A stretch of 64,000 bases of DNA from Asterella californica (taxonomy: Eukaryota; Streptophyta; Marchantiopsida; Marchantiales; Aytoniaceae), in NCBI GenBank assembly GCA_036924285.1, contig JAYKYS010000002.1, positions 46,763,501 through 46,827,500 of the forward strand. The letters are read 5' to 3'. Position numbers and translations under genes: made by a program. The notes under the pieces are model-generated. The model searched no databases and was not told the origin of the DNA. It saw only the letters and a list, made by a program, of their open reading frames with translations. Shown piece after piece: positions 46,363 to 58,452 of the stretch (its first letter is position 1; the number at the start of each line of letters is the position of its first letter).

Positions 46363-47397
46363 CTTTCGCGCACCTACCGCCTTGTTGCGTCAGCAAAAGC
46401 TCTAGCTCGGTAGGTCGCTAACTTTACACCGGACCGTCTCCTTATTCATCAAGCTCAGCAACTCCTAAGTCCCGACCTAGACCCGCCTAGGTCGGTCCCA
46501 AACATGAGCAAGTCACAAGATGACTTGGGACAGACTTCTCATAAAGTCCAGGGTCCTAAACGGTGTCTCTAGCACACCTAGCGGTCCAACCGTCCGTGAT
46601 GTCTGTCTGGGTCTAGGCTCCCGAACGGTGGTCTAACCCGCCGACTCGTTCCCTAGTCTTGTCCCAGTCCTTACGTCGTTCCTAAGTCCAGACATCCAAG
46701 TCTGGATCGGAACGTGCCTTGGAACCGGCCCAGCCATCACCTCATGCCCCCAGAGTCTTCCCACCAAACCCTGAGGTCGGGTGACTCGTCCTGGCCCACC
46801 CAGGCATCGAGCCCCCCTCATATATACTTTTGGGGATCGGCGGTCCCGCCTTCCTCTTTGGTCCCTAAAAATTATACCACAACTCGATTGTGGTTCGGCC
46901 ATAACTTCCAGCTCAGAGGTCAGATCGAGGAGTGTTAGGTATCACTTGAAAGCTCTCGACGAGACTTTTACAATGGTACCTCACTCATCTCGAGATCTTA
47001 CGCAGAGCTCCGTCCACGACCTAAAACGTCCCTGGAGCTCCAACACTTAGTCATTTTTTGGAAACCTGTGGTCCAAACCTAGACTCGAACTCTGTGGTTC
47101 GTCTGCGTCTCGGACCTACGTCTCGGTCCCATGTCTCAGACCTATGTCTGAGACTCATGTTTCAACCCGTTCCCAGACTCGCTCCCTGGGGCGTTTGTCT
47201 GGGGCCCTCTTGGGATAGGTCCTTATGTCCTAACCCAAGGTTCCAACCTTGGTTCAGAGAACCACTTAGGGTTCATCTGATCCCGACTTCCCGGCCAAGT
47301 CGTTAAGTCCTGCTCGTAGCGCTCACAACCTAGCGCAAGTCCGCTCGAGTTTTGTTGTTCGCGTCTGCGCCCGATCTTGAGAATGAGGGTCGTGACA
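46363..47397 (-). repeat. gypsy-2 3' LTR
   Basis: 1,035 bp. It begins TGTCACGACCCTC on the minus strand. Relative to the 5' LTR it lacks one block of about 80 bp (between TTTACACC and GGACCGTCTCC near 46,430). Confidence 0.92.
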
Positions 47398-47420
47398 CTC
47401 ACCTCCACTTTGGAAGTTGA
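47398..47420 (-). other. gypsy-2 polypurine tract
   Basis: Minus-strand CAAAGTGGAGGTGAG directly precedes the 3' LTR start TGTCACGACC, the usual chromovirus arrangement. Confidence 0.75.
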
Positions 47421-48149
47421 TGCCCTCATCAACAATGATCCTTTAAGTTAACACCAAGTTCAAAATGGGTAGCCAACCCCTTGGCGTCAGAATTGCGTTC
47501 TGGTAGCTAACCCGCAATTCCCTTCTTGGCTTGAGTCTTAAGTTGTCGCTAGAACACTTAGAAAATTTCAACTAGTCTCGGGAAAAGCCTTACCTTTTTG
47601 GCTTACCCTAAACAAAACTAGTTGACAATTTCTAAACATTCTACTTAAGACTCTAACTTGCTAACTATAAGTATTCACACCTACTTACAAGGTCCCCCGA
47701 AACTCACTTTCCGGTCGCAATCTGATTTGACTTAGACGCACGACTAAGTTTACTTTGCAGTTAGAAAACCGTAAAGGAAGATCACCCCAAGTCCCATGAT
47801 AAGTATGAAATTTCATACTTGCTTTGCCAACGCTACGGCAAACATAAGTCTTGACATTAAGACTTAGTCTTGATTTAGATGCTTATCCAAACCAGCTCGC
47901 TTCCTTTGAGTGTGCTTCGTTCCTCTTCTTGACAACATCCTAGGCATCTGATCAGAAACTAGTCATAGCCATGCACTACCAATACACTTAGACAATTTTT
48001 TAAGAAACAAAATCTTTATTTCCAAACACAAGTCAAAGCTACAAAGTCCATCGGTCCAAATCGTCTCAAGTTGCTACTCGTATGGTTCGACGTTCCTTGA
48101 CTCCTCGCTGGAAAGAGATGTCCTCATCTTGCTAACGCCCTTGTTGTCA
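47421..48149 (-). other. gypsy-2 3' untranslated region
   Basis: About 730 bp between the chromodomain stop and the polypurine tract. No open frame of note. Short palindromic AGTATGAAATTTCATACT at about 47,803-47,820. Confidence 0.6.
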
Positions 48150-48782
48150 TTATCTCCGTTTGAATAGGTCCAATACTTCGCTCGCATGTGCGAGATCTTC
48201 CTCTGGCACCCAAGTTGCTTCCTTCAAATGATAACCACGCCATTTGATCAAGTACTCCATCCGGTTTGATTTGCACCGAGACCGCAAAATGGACTTCACC
48301 TCATATTCTGCTTCACCTTGCACGACATCAGGTTGAGGCCTGAGTACTTGTTTGCGCTCCGGTCGCAAATCATCCTTGAAGTATTTCTTTAATAAAGAAA
48401 CATGGAAAGTCGGATGCAACTGCCATTCGCGAGGAAGGTCTAATGTATAGGCATCTTCATGCGGATTCTTGACAATGACAAAAGGTCCCGTAGACTTCGA
48501 TGAAAACTTCACCGATATTTCCTTCGGGAGTGTGAAGTTTTTCGTACTTATCCATACTTCTTCGCCCATTTGAAACTTCACTTGCCGCCGATGTTTGTTT
48601 ACCTGCTTCGTGTATCGTTGTTGTGCCTTCTCGAGGTTCTTCTTTACTTGCTCCTCGCGTCGCTGCATTGCCGCCACCAACTCTTCAGCTGATGTTAGCC
48701 GTGTTCTTGGTCGTGCCGATGTTGAACTCCCTGCAAGAGTCAAGTCAAGAGGCCCTTCTGGCTCACGTCCGTAAGCCAGCAA
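48150..48782 (-). pseudogene. gypsy-2 integrase C-terminus and chromodomain
   Basis: A 210-residue frame. It contains the integrase C-terminal G-P-F/Y-like block (S-T-G-P-F-V-I, then P-T-F-H-V-S-L-L-K) and ends in a chromodomain (Y-E-V-K-S-I-L, then Y-L-I-K-W-R-G-Y, then T-W-V-P-E-E-D-L). In chromoviruses this module guides integration toward particular chromatin. A frame break near 48,785-48,837 separates it from the rest of integrase, hence pseudogene. Confidence 0.9.
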
Positions 48783-48836
48783 GAAAGGCGATTCGCCGGT
48801 TGCTGAATGCTTCTTGGAATTGTAGCAATACTCCGC

Positions 48837-50114
48837 TCAATCGCTTTGGTCCGCTCTCACATAATTCCTCAAGTATTGATTCAGAACCGAGTTAACTCGA
48901 TCTGTTTGCCCATCTGTTTTCGGATGAAAGGCGGTACTAAATTTTAACTTAGTCCCCAATTTTTGGAACAAGTGTTTCCAAAAGACACTTGTGAACTTAG
49001 AGTCTCTATCCGAAATAATACTCCGAGGTAATCCATGTGAACGCCACCAAGTATCTAGGAACAACTGAGAAGTCGTGAACGCTATTGCAGTATCCAAGGT
49101 CGGAGCAAACTTCGCTAGTTTGCTAAACCGATCAACTATCACAGGAATCATGTTGTATCCATTCGAGTCAGGCAGAGAGGTAATGAAATCCATGCTGATG
49201 CTTTCCCAAGGTCTGGCTGGAATCGGCAGAGGATGAAGCAACCCTTGTTTCTTCTCATAAGAAACGCGGTTCGCTTGACAGGTTACACATGTTTTCCCAA
49301 AGTGGGCAACATCGTCTTTCATGTGGGGCCAATAAAACTTTTTAGCTATCACTGCTAAAGTGGACTTTTCGCCTTTATGGTCTGATAAGGGCGCATCGTG
49401 GCATTCTTTTAACAACTTGGTCCTAAGTTTTCCTTGTCCCACATAAATCCTACTTTGCTTAAACACGAGTAAACCATGTCTTAGCTGCATGTTCTGCAAC
49501 TTCACTCCTCGCTTGAGTTGTTCCAAGTACTCCTTCGCTTGGTCATCGCCCATGTAACCTTCACGTATTCGTCTCTCCAAGTCTGACTCCTTAGGATACA
49601 TAGCTCGTAAAATCTGTGTTGACGATGGAAGATATTCCTCCTTGCGACTCAAGGCGTCAGGAACCACATTGTCCTTTTCCGCTTTGTGGATTAATTCCAC
49701 GTTCATGAGCGCCAAAGTATCATGCCACCGTAGTTGTTTTGGCGTCACCCGATCTTGTGTCTCAAAGTACTTGAGTGAAATATTATCAGTATATACTTGG
49801 GTTTTGTGAAGTCTCAAGTAATGCCGTCATTTCCTCAAGCAATGGACCACCGCAAACAGTTCCTTCTCGTGAGTCAACCACCGACTCTCGGTCCCAGATA
49901 GCTTCTTGCTTTCGTACGCTACAGGTTTTCCATCCTGCACCAACACTCCGCCAATCGCATAGTCGCTCGCGTCCGTGTGCACTTCGAATGGTTTGTCGAA
50001 CTCCGGCAGCTTCAAAACTGACGCCTTTGACAAAATAGTTTTGATCATCTGAAACGCATCATCCACCTCCTTGGTCCAACTTACCTGTGCATCTTTGCCC
50101 GTCCAGTCTGTCAA
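48837..50114 (-). pseudogene. gypsy-2 RNase H - integrase
   Basis: RNase H at 49,827-50,114 (H-T-D-A-S-D-Y-A-I-G-G) continues after a stop into the 326-residue frame 48,837-49,817. That frame contains the zinc-binding H...H...C-x-x-C, the core Asp (S-M-D-F-I), the second Asp (I-S-D-R-D) and, 35 residues later, G-Q-T-D-R-V-N, where the family has catalytic Glu (G-Q-T-E-R-V-N). The D,D-35-E triad is thus D,D-35-D here. Integrase normally inserts the cDNA into the genome. Confidence 0.9.
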
Positions 50115-50129
50115 CGGCTTCGCGATATT

Positions 50130-51543
50130 TCAAAACCCCTTCACATACTTGCAGTAGAACTGCACCAATCTTAAAAATCGCCGCATATCTTTCACTGTAG
50201 TCGGAGGCTCCCAAGTCACAATCGCGTCCACCTTCTGCATATCCGAGCCAACTCCTTCTGCACTAATGACATGTCCCAAGAAGTTAATGCGCTCCAAACC
50301 AAACTCACTCTTGTCAATGTTGGCAAACAGCTTATGCTCCCGCAGCTTCATCAACACCACCCTTAGCTGCTCCGCGTGCGACTCCAAGGTTTTGGAGTAG
50401 ATCAAGATGTCGTCGATGTAAACGATGACAAACTCATCCATCTCCTCGTGAAAAATTGTGTTCATCCATGTAGTGAACGTCGAAGGGGCGTTGCAGAGTC
50501 CAAATGGCATCACCACGAATTCAAACGATCCGTATCTGGTTCGACAAGCGGTCTTCTCAACATCTGGGTCAGCTATCCGGATCTGGTAATATCATGACTT
50601 CAAGTCTATCCTGCTGAAGTACTTTGCGCCCGCTAATCTATCAATCTATCCTTGACAAAGGATAATTATTCTTCACCGTCACCTTATTGAGTGCACGATA
50701 ATCTAAGCAGAGTCGTAACTTCCCATCCTTTTTCTTTGCAAAAAGAACTGGGGCTCCATAAGGTGACTTACTGGTTTGAATATATCCTCGCGCTAATAGC
50801 TCGCCGAGTTGTCTTTTCAACTCAAGGAGTTCCACCTGATTGAGTCGGTAAGGGGCTTTGGAAGGTGGTTTTGATCCTGGCAAGACCTCAATCTTGTGAT
50901 CCACCACCCGCCTTGGAGGTAACTCAGCAGGTAACTCGTCCGTCAAGACATCCTCAAACTCCTTAATCACTTCACGAAGCACCTCCGAAAGTTTAGTCGC
51001 GTCTCCTGATGTTTCCTCTTGTCTGTCACCCGTCATCAAATCTGCAACCCACATCAAACACATGACTCCGTCATTGAAGTCCATCTGTTTGTCTTTGATC
51101 AAATTCACCGCAAAGTCATCAATTTTTCACGTCTTTCAGATCAACCTCATTCCCAACTTCTGCCCTTTAACTCTGACGTTCAACCTCAAAGGTCTCCGCC
51201 TAAGTTCCACGTCGAACCTATCTAAGAAGGTGTTCTCTAAAACCGCATGGATATCATCCAACTCGCACACCGTGAAGTTCTCTGTGAACTCCAATCTCCC
51301 ACACGCAAACCGTATGTCCAAGGCTACTTCAGAAGTTTGGTACGTCGTGCCCTTGGCAAACTGCATCTGAATAGGCTTGTCTGCCTTGGAGGTAGACAAA
51401 TCCAACTTCTTCACCAACTTTGGACTTATGAAGGAGTGAGTCGCTCCTGTGTCCACAAGAAAAATAACATCACAGTTAGCAACCTTGGCTTGTAGAAACA
51501 TCAATCTCGGCGTCTTCTTCGTGGTTCTCAAGGTCACAGTCAT
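50130..51543 (-). pseudogene. gypsy-2 protease - reverse transcriptase
   Basis: Protease at 51,136-51,543 with intact V-D-T-G-A-T-H-S-F. RT is split over 50,641-51,108 ([17 protein letters not shown]) and 50,130-50,516 (M-P-F-G-L-C-N-A-P-S-T-F, catalytic V-Y-I-D-D). Frame breaks occur near 51,120 and between 50,516 and 50,641. Confidence 0.92.
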
Positions 51544-52686
51544 CTAACCCTCCAACAAGTCCTTTGCAACAAACGCATTCATCCTACAGTTACTAATCTT
51601 AGGTTTTGTACACCCCTTAGCAATATGGCCCGCCTCGCCATAGTTGTAGCAAGTAAACTTAGCGCCATTGCCCTTCTGAGGTGTTTGCCCCTTAGGTTTT
51701 ACTTCTGTTTGCTGCCGCTTTGCTGCCCGGGCAGAAGAATCCTTCCGATCCTTCTCACCCCCATCCCATTGTCGCTTGAAGCCCTTGTTCTTCTTCTGGA
51801 ACTTGTCCGTGGTGCGTGGTTCAAAGGGTTTCTGTTGCTGGACTTCGTCGTCCCCAATTCGCTCCGCTAACTTCAAAAGTTCAGCACTTGTCGTAGGTAG
51901 CTCCGGCATTCAAAAGAGAGCCTTCTCCGAGCTTGACTTGAGTCTCCCAATGAATATACATATCTTGATCTCCTCAGTCCACTTGGAGAACGAATCCAGT
52001 TTAGCACTGAACTCGCGCACATAAGCACTTAAGGTCCCTGTCTGCTTCAGCCGAACTAACTCAACACCATCCCGAATCCTTTGATATTCCGGAGTGAATC
52101 GTCTTGCGAGCAACTCCTTGAACTCCTTCCAACCAAGCGCCGAGACGGTCAAGGTATGCTCATCCATGTATGCAGTCCACCAGAGAAGCGCATGATCTTT
52201 CAGGAACGTAACCGCCGCTCTCACGTTGTCTGACTCCTAAGCCTGATGCGCTTCAAAGTATAGGTCCAACTTAGTTAAGAAATCCTTAACCTTGCGAGCT
52301 CGTCCTATACCTGTAAACGGGGTCAGCAAATTCGTCTTACAAAGCTTTCTGATAGACGAGGAACTCCCTTGGCCTGCCTCAAGCTCAGCGATACGTTTAT
52401 CCTTGAAGGCCATACGCTCTTGCATGGTCTTCATCATCTTGATGAGTTCCGCATACAAAGCTCCTTGACTTCCCGCACCTGAACCGTTGGGCACCGTTGG
52501 CAGGACTCCATCTTTCTGCAGCGGTGCCGCAGCTAGAACTGGGCTTCCTTGACGTTGGGGCGAAGGTTTTCGGTTATCGTCCCCTGACTGTACCTCGGGG
52601 TTAGCTCGAGTCGATCTGGTCCCGGTGTCAGTCGTCACTCTCCGTTTCTTGGTCTTCCTCCTGGAACTCTGTCCTACGTCGGCCAT
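51544..52686 (-). pseudogene. gypsy-2 gag
   Basis: Three frames (52,237-52,686, 51,910-52,224 and 51,544-51,909) separated by stops. The N-terminus is basic and Gln/Ser-rich, the capsid region contains A-L-L-W-W-T-A-Y, and the nucleocapsid contains a zinc knuckle whose second Cys is Tyr (C-Y-N-Y, then G-H, then C). Gypsy-1 keeps the Cys at that site. Confidence 0.88.
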
Positions 52687-52792
52687 CGTTTCAAGTGTTC
52701 ACTTAGAAACGTTGATCCGCTTCGTGTCTCATGTCCCTCCTCAAGCGTCCAGCCTTCAACCGCTACCTCAAGTTCTCGCTCACCGAAGCGTC

Positions 52793-52805
52793 GGCTCTGA
52801 TATCA
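52793..52805 (-). other. gypsy-2 primer binding site (initiator tRNA-Met)
   Basis: Minus-strand TGATATCAGAGCC next to the 5' LTR end matches the initiator tRNA-Met site TGGTATCAGAGCC except at one base. Confidence 0.88.
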
Positions 52806-53933
52806 CTTTTCGTGCACCTATCACCTTGTTGCGCCAACGGAAGCTCTAGCTCAGTAGGTCGCAAACTTTGCACCGCTAACCTGCAAACACAATCACGAAT
52901 TAGCGTCCATGCACCACTTACCTTATCTCAGTTTGGTCCAGACCGGAGCCGGATCGTCTCCTTATTCATCAAGCTCAGCAGTTCCTAAGTCCCGACCTAG
53001 ACCCGCCTAGGTCGGTCCCAAACATGAGCAAGTCACAAGATGACTTGGGGCGGACTTCCCATAAAGTCCAAGGTCCTTAACGGTACCTCTAGCACACCTA
53101 GCGGCCCAACCGTCCGTGATGTCCGTCTGGGTCTAGGCTCCCGAACGGTGGTCTAACCCGCCGACTCGTTCCCTAGTCTTGTCCCAACCCTTACATCGTT
53201 CCTAAGTCCAGACATCCAAGTTTGGATCGGAACGTGCTTTGGAACCGGCCCAGCCATCACCTCATGCCCCCAGAGTCCACCCGCCGAACCCTGGGGTCGG
53301 GTGACTCGTCCTGGCCCACCCAGGCATCGAGCCCCCCTCATATATACTTCTGGGGATCGGCAGCCCCGCCCTCCTCTTTGGTCCTTGAAAATTATACCAC
53401 AACCCGATTGTGGTTCGGCCATAACTTCCAGCTCGGAGGTCAGATCGAGGAGTGTTATATATCACTGGAAAGCTCTCGACGAGACCTTTCCAATGATATC
53501 TCACTCGTCTCGAGATCTTACGTGGAGTTCCGTCCACAATCTAAAACGTCCCTGGAGCTCCAACACTTAACCATTTTTCGGAAACCTGTGGTCCAGACCC
53601 AGACTCGAACTCTGTGGTTCGTCTGCGTCTCGGACCCACGTCTCGGTCTCACGTCTCGGACCCACGTCCTAGACCTATGTCTGAGACTCATGTTTCAGCC
53701 CGTTCCCAGACTCGCCCCCTTAGGCAACGTTCGTCTGGAGCCGTCTTGGAGTAGGTCCTTATGTCCTAACCCAAGGTTCCAACCTTGGTTCAGAGAACCA
53801 CTTAGGGTTCATCTGATCCCGACTTCTCGACCAAGCCGTTAAGTCCTACTCGCAGCGTTCACAACCTAGCGCAAGTCCGCTAGGGTTTTGTTGTTCGCGT
53901 CTGCGCTCGATCTTGAGAATGAGGGTTGCGACA
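52806..53933 (-). repeat. gypsy-2 5' LTR
   Basis: 1,128 bp. It begins TGTCGCAACCCTC on the minus strand. A 206-codon open frame on the opposite strand (53,222-53,842) lies wholly within the LTR and is not a gene. Confidence 0.92.
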
Positions 53934-54561
53934 GCTAGAGAATGGGACGACGAGTCCAGAGCGATGTTGGTAGAATGGAAGGAGAGCATGTTCAGGTACT
54001 TGGATCGGCAGATAGAAGGATTGAAGACACTCTATGGTCTTCCCTTGATTCCGTCACTCACAACTACATCTTTCCAAGCCCCAGCACCATTGACCGGATC
54101 CGACTTGGAGAAAGAGTTCAACCTCGCTGTCCACTTGGTAGTGACAGTGTTGGAAGCCGAGAAGACCTCGGAAGAAGCCCCGGAAGACAAGATGTCTTTT
54201 TGGAAGACAGGAAGAAGAGCTGTCTTCTTAAGTATTCCGAGTGGAGGAAGCGACTTCCCCGAACCCCTATGAGGTCACCATGGCTCCCAACGTCGAACTA
54301 GTGCCTCAGAAGAGCGAGGAAGCACAAGTCGACCCAGCTTCCAAGAAGATGCTTCCGTCTTCCGAAGCAGCAGCAGAAGCAGAAGCAGAAGCAAAAGCCG
54401 AAGACGAAGCAGCAACAGCAGAGCCAGCGAGGAATGTTGAGAAGGAAGCCATCTCAGTGACACCCGAGGTAATTGCAAGGCTTCCCATCTTATCAGAAGC
54501 AGAGTTAGGAGTTCAGGTAGGAGTAGATCCAATGGAGATTGCATCCGAGCAATTAGAGTAG
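53934..54561 (+). pseudogene. element X gag-like gene in X1, 3' part
   Basis: Continues the X1 gene after gypsy-2: E-S-M-F-R-Y-L-D-R-Q-I-E-G block, a linker, then after a frame change (54,241-54,272 overlap) the Ala/Glu-rich tail ending at 54,561. The tail contains a run of Glu/Ala codons (54,361-54,420) expanded relative to X2. Confidence 0.75.
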
Positions 54562-56146
54562 GTAGCAAAGCGCAGAAGACAAGTTGACTTGTCCAAACTT
54601 AGTAGGAACAGAACATGCTATCTTAGGAGGTGGCAGTTTAGTGTAATATTATATAAGTGACCACGTGGCAGAGTAGGCAGCGCAGGAGTAGTAAGGTGGA
54701 TGGCTAATTAGGAAAGGTAACCGCTTGCATGTGAGGTGGCAGTCTTCTGACAGCGCCCATCTCTCCCTGGTTGTAATTGAGGATTGGAGGGGAACTTCCC
54801 CTACGCCTCAAGACAAATGCATAAGTAGGATCACAGTGCAGAGTTTTGAGACCCATATGCCTCACTGTGAGTAGGGACACATTACGCACAATGCACACTA
54901 CATCCGATGTTAGAGACATACGAATAGATTGGGATTACACCGGAGGGGTCTACATGCTCGTCGCCAACAGTGGTTCGAAGATGTAGATGGAGATAATGGA
55001 CAGTTTAGGAGCAGGGAACGCCATTCTCGTGTTGTCCTGTTGGCTAGACTGGTGTGTCGAGGAGTAGGAGCAGAAAGTAGAGGGAGTGAGCTTCCCAACA
55101 CCAATGTGCCTTCTTCTCAGGGAATGGATTGCTGATTTGAGTGCAGAAGCTTTGTCCGTGTCTCTGGGTGGGGGATTCTCTTGAATTCACTCCCGATTGT
55201 GCATGAGAAGCGTTCTTCTTGAATGGCGGTGACTGTCAGCAGTTGTGCAGATTCGCAACTTGGCTCATCCAGTGGAGCACTTCAGACCCACATACGGACG
55301 GTCTTATGAATAAAGGATCCCAGAAGACAGAGTAGTTGGAGCAAAGAGTTGAAGAAGAAAGAAGCCTTCTTCCCACAGCAGAAGATGACATCCTCAAGTA
55401 GAAGACGGTGCAACTGTACGCACGTTTGTTGTCTTCCTCCCAAAACTATTACAAGCAGGGATGGCTTGTTAGTCAGGATCCGGACTAGAAGCCTGTCGGA
55501 GTCTTAATTTCTTATTCTTATCTTGTTTTTCTCTCGTTTGGATTTTCCCTTCTTCCCCATTTTCTCTCATCTTTCTCATCTTCTTACCTTCTTCTTGTGA
55601 GCTTCCGAGACTTCTATTGAGCTTCCGTGAAGGTGAATGTCGTTGTACTGCTGCAGGAAGACCGTTTCCGTAGACAGAAGCATGGGAAGGCTACAGGAGG
55701 CATACACCATGTGATTAATCTAATCCGTTGGAATGTGGGAGAGTAAGATGTAATAGCCGTCGCTAGTCGACTTCTGTGAAACAGGAGCAGTCTTCTGGAG
55801 GTGTGAGAAGCCAAGTTCAACTCCCAGAAGCCGAGAATTGCTTTGAGAAGACGGTACTGAGAAGACCGAAAGAAGTGACCTGGAAGCAAGAAGTGTCTTC
55901 CCGAGCTTCTCTGTGAATAGTTGTGTGATATTTTAGTTAGTAGTTGTTTGTTTAGGTCCAGAGCACCTTTTGGAGGGTTTGGAAGCCGTGTGGTTTTGTG
56001 AGAAGACGGGATTTCTAGGCAACACCCGTGTGTTGGTGTGCTTGAACAGATCTTAGAACTTAGTACAGCGTTACTTGTGCAAATCCTCTGTGGGAACGAT
56101 ATCTTTTATACTAAATGGACGAAAGGAGTAATCCTACGACATTACT
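54562..56146 (+). other. element X1 3' non-coding region
   Basis: 1.58 kb without supported coding frames. It matches the DNA after 62,790 in X2 and, inverted, 56,400-57,860 in X3. It includes a pyrimidine-rich stretch (55,505-55,600) and the presumed 3' end at 56,146. Confidence 0.7.
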
Positions 56147-56394
56147 GCCCCGCCTTCCTCTTTGATCCCTGAAAATTATACCACAATCCGATCGTGGTTC
56201 GGTCATAATTCTCAACTCGAAGCTCAGATTGAGGAGTGCTACATATCACTGGAAAGCTCTCGTCGAGATCTTTCCAATGATACCTCACCCGTCTCAAGAT
56301 CTTACGTAGAGCTCCGTCCACGACCTAAAACGTCATTGGAGCTCCAACACTTAGTCATTTTTCGAAAACCTGTGGTCCAGACCCAAACTCAAAC
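56147..56394 (-). repeat. gypsy-1 5' LTR, outer fragment
   Basis: Resumes exactly where 42,633 stopped (GCCCCGCCTTCCTCTTTG) and follows the LTR to about ACCCAAACTCAAAC, where copy X3 begins. The remaining outer LTR is not in this window. Confidence 0.9.
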
Positions 56395-58452
56395 CACAGG
56401 TTCTAAGATCTGTTCAAACACACAAACACACGGGTTTTACCTAGAAATCCCGTCTTCTCACAAAACCACACGACTTCCAGATCCTTCAGAAGGTGCTCTA
56501 GACCTAAACAAACAACTACCACCTAAAATATCACACACTTATCTACAGGGAAGCTCGAGAAGACGTGTCCTGCTTCCAAGTCTCTTCTTCCAGTCTTCTC
56601 AACACAGTCTTCCCGAAGTAATCTTTGGCTTCTGGGGTTCAACTCGACTTCTCACACCTCCAGAAGACTGCTCTTGCTTCGTAGAAGTCGAACTAGCAAC
56701 GTCTATCGCACATTGCTCTTCCAAGTCCCAACGGGTTAGATTAATCATAGAGTGTATGCCCCCTGTAGCCTTCCCAGGCTTCTGTCTACGGAAACGGTCT
56801 TCCTGCAGCACTACAACGACATTCACCTTCACGGAAGCTCACTAGACGAAGATAAGAAGATGGGAAGATGGGGAAAGATGGGGGAAGAAGGGAAAATCCA
56901 AACAAGAGAAAACAAGATAAGAATGAGAAATTAAGATTCCAACAGGCTTCTAGTCCGGATCCTGACTAACAAGCCATCCTTGCCAGTAATTTGAGGAGGA
57001 AGACAACAAATTCACTTACAGTTACACAGTCTTCTACTTGAGGATGTCGTCTCCTGTTGTGGAAAGAAGGCTTCTTTTTTCTTCTGTCGTTGCTTCGACT
57101 ACTCCGTCTTCTGGGATCGCTTACCCATAGGACCGTCCGTACGTGGATCCTAAGTGCTCCACTGGATGAGACAAGCTTCGACTCTGCACAACTTCTAACA
57201 ATCACCGCCACTCAAGGAGAAGGCTTCCCATGCACAATTGGTGTGAATTCGAGAAAATCCACTGCCCAGAAGACACAGACAAAGCTTCTGCACTCAAATC
57301 CAAAATCCATTCCCCGAGAAGAAGACACATTGATGTTGGGAAGCTCACTCCCTCTACGTCTTGCTCCTACTCCTCGGCACACCAGTTTAGCAACAGGACT
57401 ACACGAGGATGCCGTTCCCTGCTCTAAATTGTCCACTACCTCCATCTACACCTTCGAACCACTATTGACAACAAGCATGCAGACCCCTCCGATGTAATCC
57501 CAATCTATTCGTATGTCTCTAACATCGGGTGTAGTGTGTATACACTGTGTTCACAATGAGTCTAATGTGTTTAGTGCGCCTCTCATGTGTCCAAAATCCT
57601 ACTCTGTTTTCCTACTTATGCATCTGCCTTGAGACGCAAGGAAGAGTTCCCCTCCAATCCTCGACTACAACCAGGGAGAGATGGACACTGTCAGAAGGAT
57701 GCCACCCCACATGCAAGTGGTCCCCCTCTTGTTTAGCCATCTACCTTGCTACTCCTGTGCTGCGTACTCTACCACATGGTCACATATATAATATTACACT
57801 AAAACTGCCACCTCCTAAGATAACATGTTCGGTTCTTACTAAGTTTGAACAAGTTCTTCTACGGCTTCCCGCAGTGTCTTCCACGTCGTCTTTTCTTCTG
57901 CGAGGGTGGTGATCTTATCTCTGACCCGTAGAACCTCCTGGTCACGCTGCTGTAAACGCGCCTGCAACTCGTGGTTGCTCTTCCTCAGCTGCACTAACTC
58001 TTTGGTAGAAGCAGCTGCTTCCATCTTGTACTTCGCTGCGAGCTTCTCCGTGGTGCGGAGGTTGGCTTCCAGCGCTTTTATCTTCTTCTGATCTTCTTCC
58101 TGCCGCATCAGGGTGCACAGATCGAATCCAGGCTGTAGTGGCTTCTCTTGAGCCATCGCTCTCTTCTCCACCAACTCCATAGCTGGTTGGATCTCCGAGT
58201 GGAAGAAGGCACTGAACTCCTCTAGTCTTCTTCCTGCGGAAGACAGACTCATCCCCACGATCCGGACGGAGGTGTCTTCCTTGTCTTCCAAAGACAAGGA
58301 TGCCTCTTCTGCTGCTGTGACCTTCTGCTTCTGTGCGCGAGAAGAAGCTACTCTTCTCATCTTCTGAGGTGGAAGATCCCTCCTCATGACAGAAACGGTC
58401 CTCTTTACTGCGCTTCCTCGCATCGCAGTAGGAGTATCCATCCAATCTTTGT
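56395..58452 (-). mobile_element. element X, copy X3, inverted and internally deleted
   Basis: The reverse complement of the X 3' region followed by the coiled-coil part of the gag-like gene. Homology starts at 56,400 (GTTCTAAGATCTG), about 90 bp short of the X1 3' end, so its terminus is truncated or variable. Roughly 0.6-0.8 kb corresponding to the C-terminal coding region is deleted near 57,845-57,865. At 58,452 it is interrupted by X2; its leader and N-terminal coding part should lie beyond the window. Confidence 0.82.
57839..58445 (-). pseudogene. element X gag-like gene fragment in X3
   Basis: An open frame of about 200 codons from W-M-D-T-P-T-A-M through S-S-R-A-Q-K-Q-K and the coiled coil to a premature end created by the deletion. 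At the codon where X1 and X2 have TAG, X3 has CAG (Gln), so the linker and coiled coil read as one frame. The first residues of the frame come from X2 leader sequence. Confidence 0.75.

Larger units (their letters stand above)
46363..53933 (-). mobile_element. gypsy-2: near-complete Ty3/gypsy chromovirus
   Basis: A 7.57-kb element on the minus strand, inserted into the X1 gag-like gene. It has two LTRs (5' at 52,806-53,933, 3' at 46,363-47,397), an initiator-Met primer site, gag, protease, RT, RNase H, integrase and a C-terminal chromodomain. The flank GCTA is duplicated (46,359-46,362 and 53,934-53,937), and the uninterrupted target can be read in X2 at about 62,197-62,213. RT before integrase plus the chromodomain makes it a chromovirus. 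Gag and pol carry several stops and frameshifts and the LTRs differ at many positions, so this copy is not expected to be autonomous. Confidence 0.95.
42634..56146 (+). mobile_element. element X, copy X1 (interrupted by gypsy-2)
   Basis: An insertion into the gypsy-1 LTR flanked by the 5-bp duplication GCCCC (42,629-42,633 and 56,147-56,151). Without the nested gypsy-2 it is about 5.94 kb: a 2.04-kb leader, a gag-like open frame of about 2.3 kb (44,672-46,362 plus 53,934-54,561) and a 1.6-kb 3' region. The left end is TGTGGTGCCCACAA, the right end CCTACGACATTACT. I find no long terminal repeats, terminal inverted repeats, RT or integrase. The 5-bp duplication and TG start suggest integrase-mediated insertion, so it may be a large non-autonomous retroelement (LARD-like). 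The 3' end contains CCTCTGTGGGAACGATATC, reminiscent of the end of some plant LTRs. GAAGAC/GTCTTC is strongly over-represented throughout. Confidence 0.85.

Noticed and set aside
53222..53842. 206-codon plus-strand frame
   Set aside because: Lies entirely inside the gypsy-2 5' LTR on the non-coding strand; the LTR simply lacks stops in this phase.
54275..54568. Leu-rich minus-strand frame
   Set aside because: Antisense shadow of the Glu/Ala codon run in the element X gene.
56162..56845. 227-codon plus-strand frame
   Set aside because: Chimera running from the gypsy-1 LTR into inverted X3; not a conserved gene.
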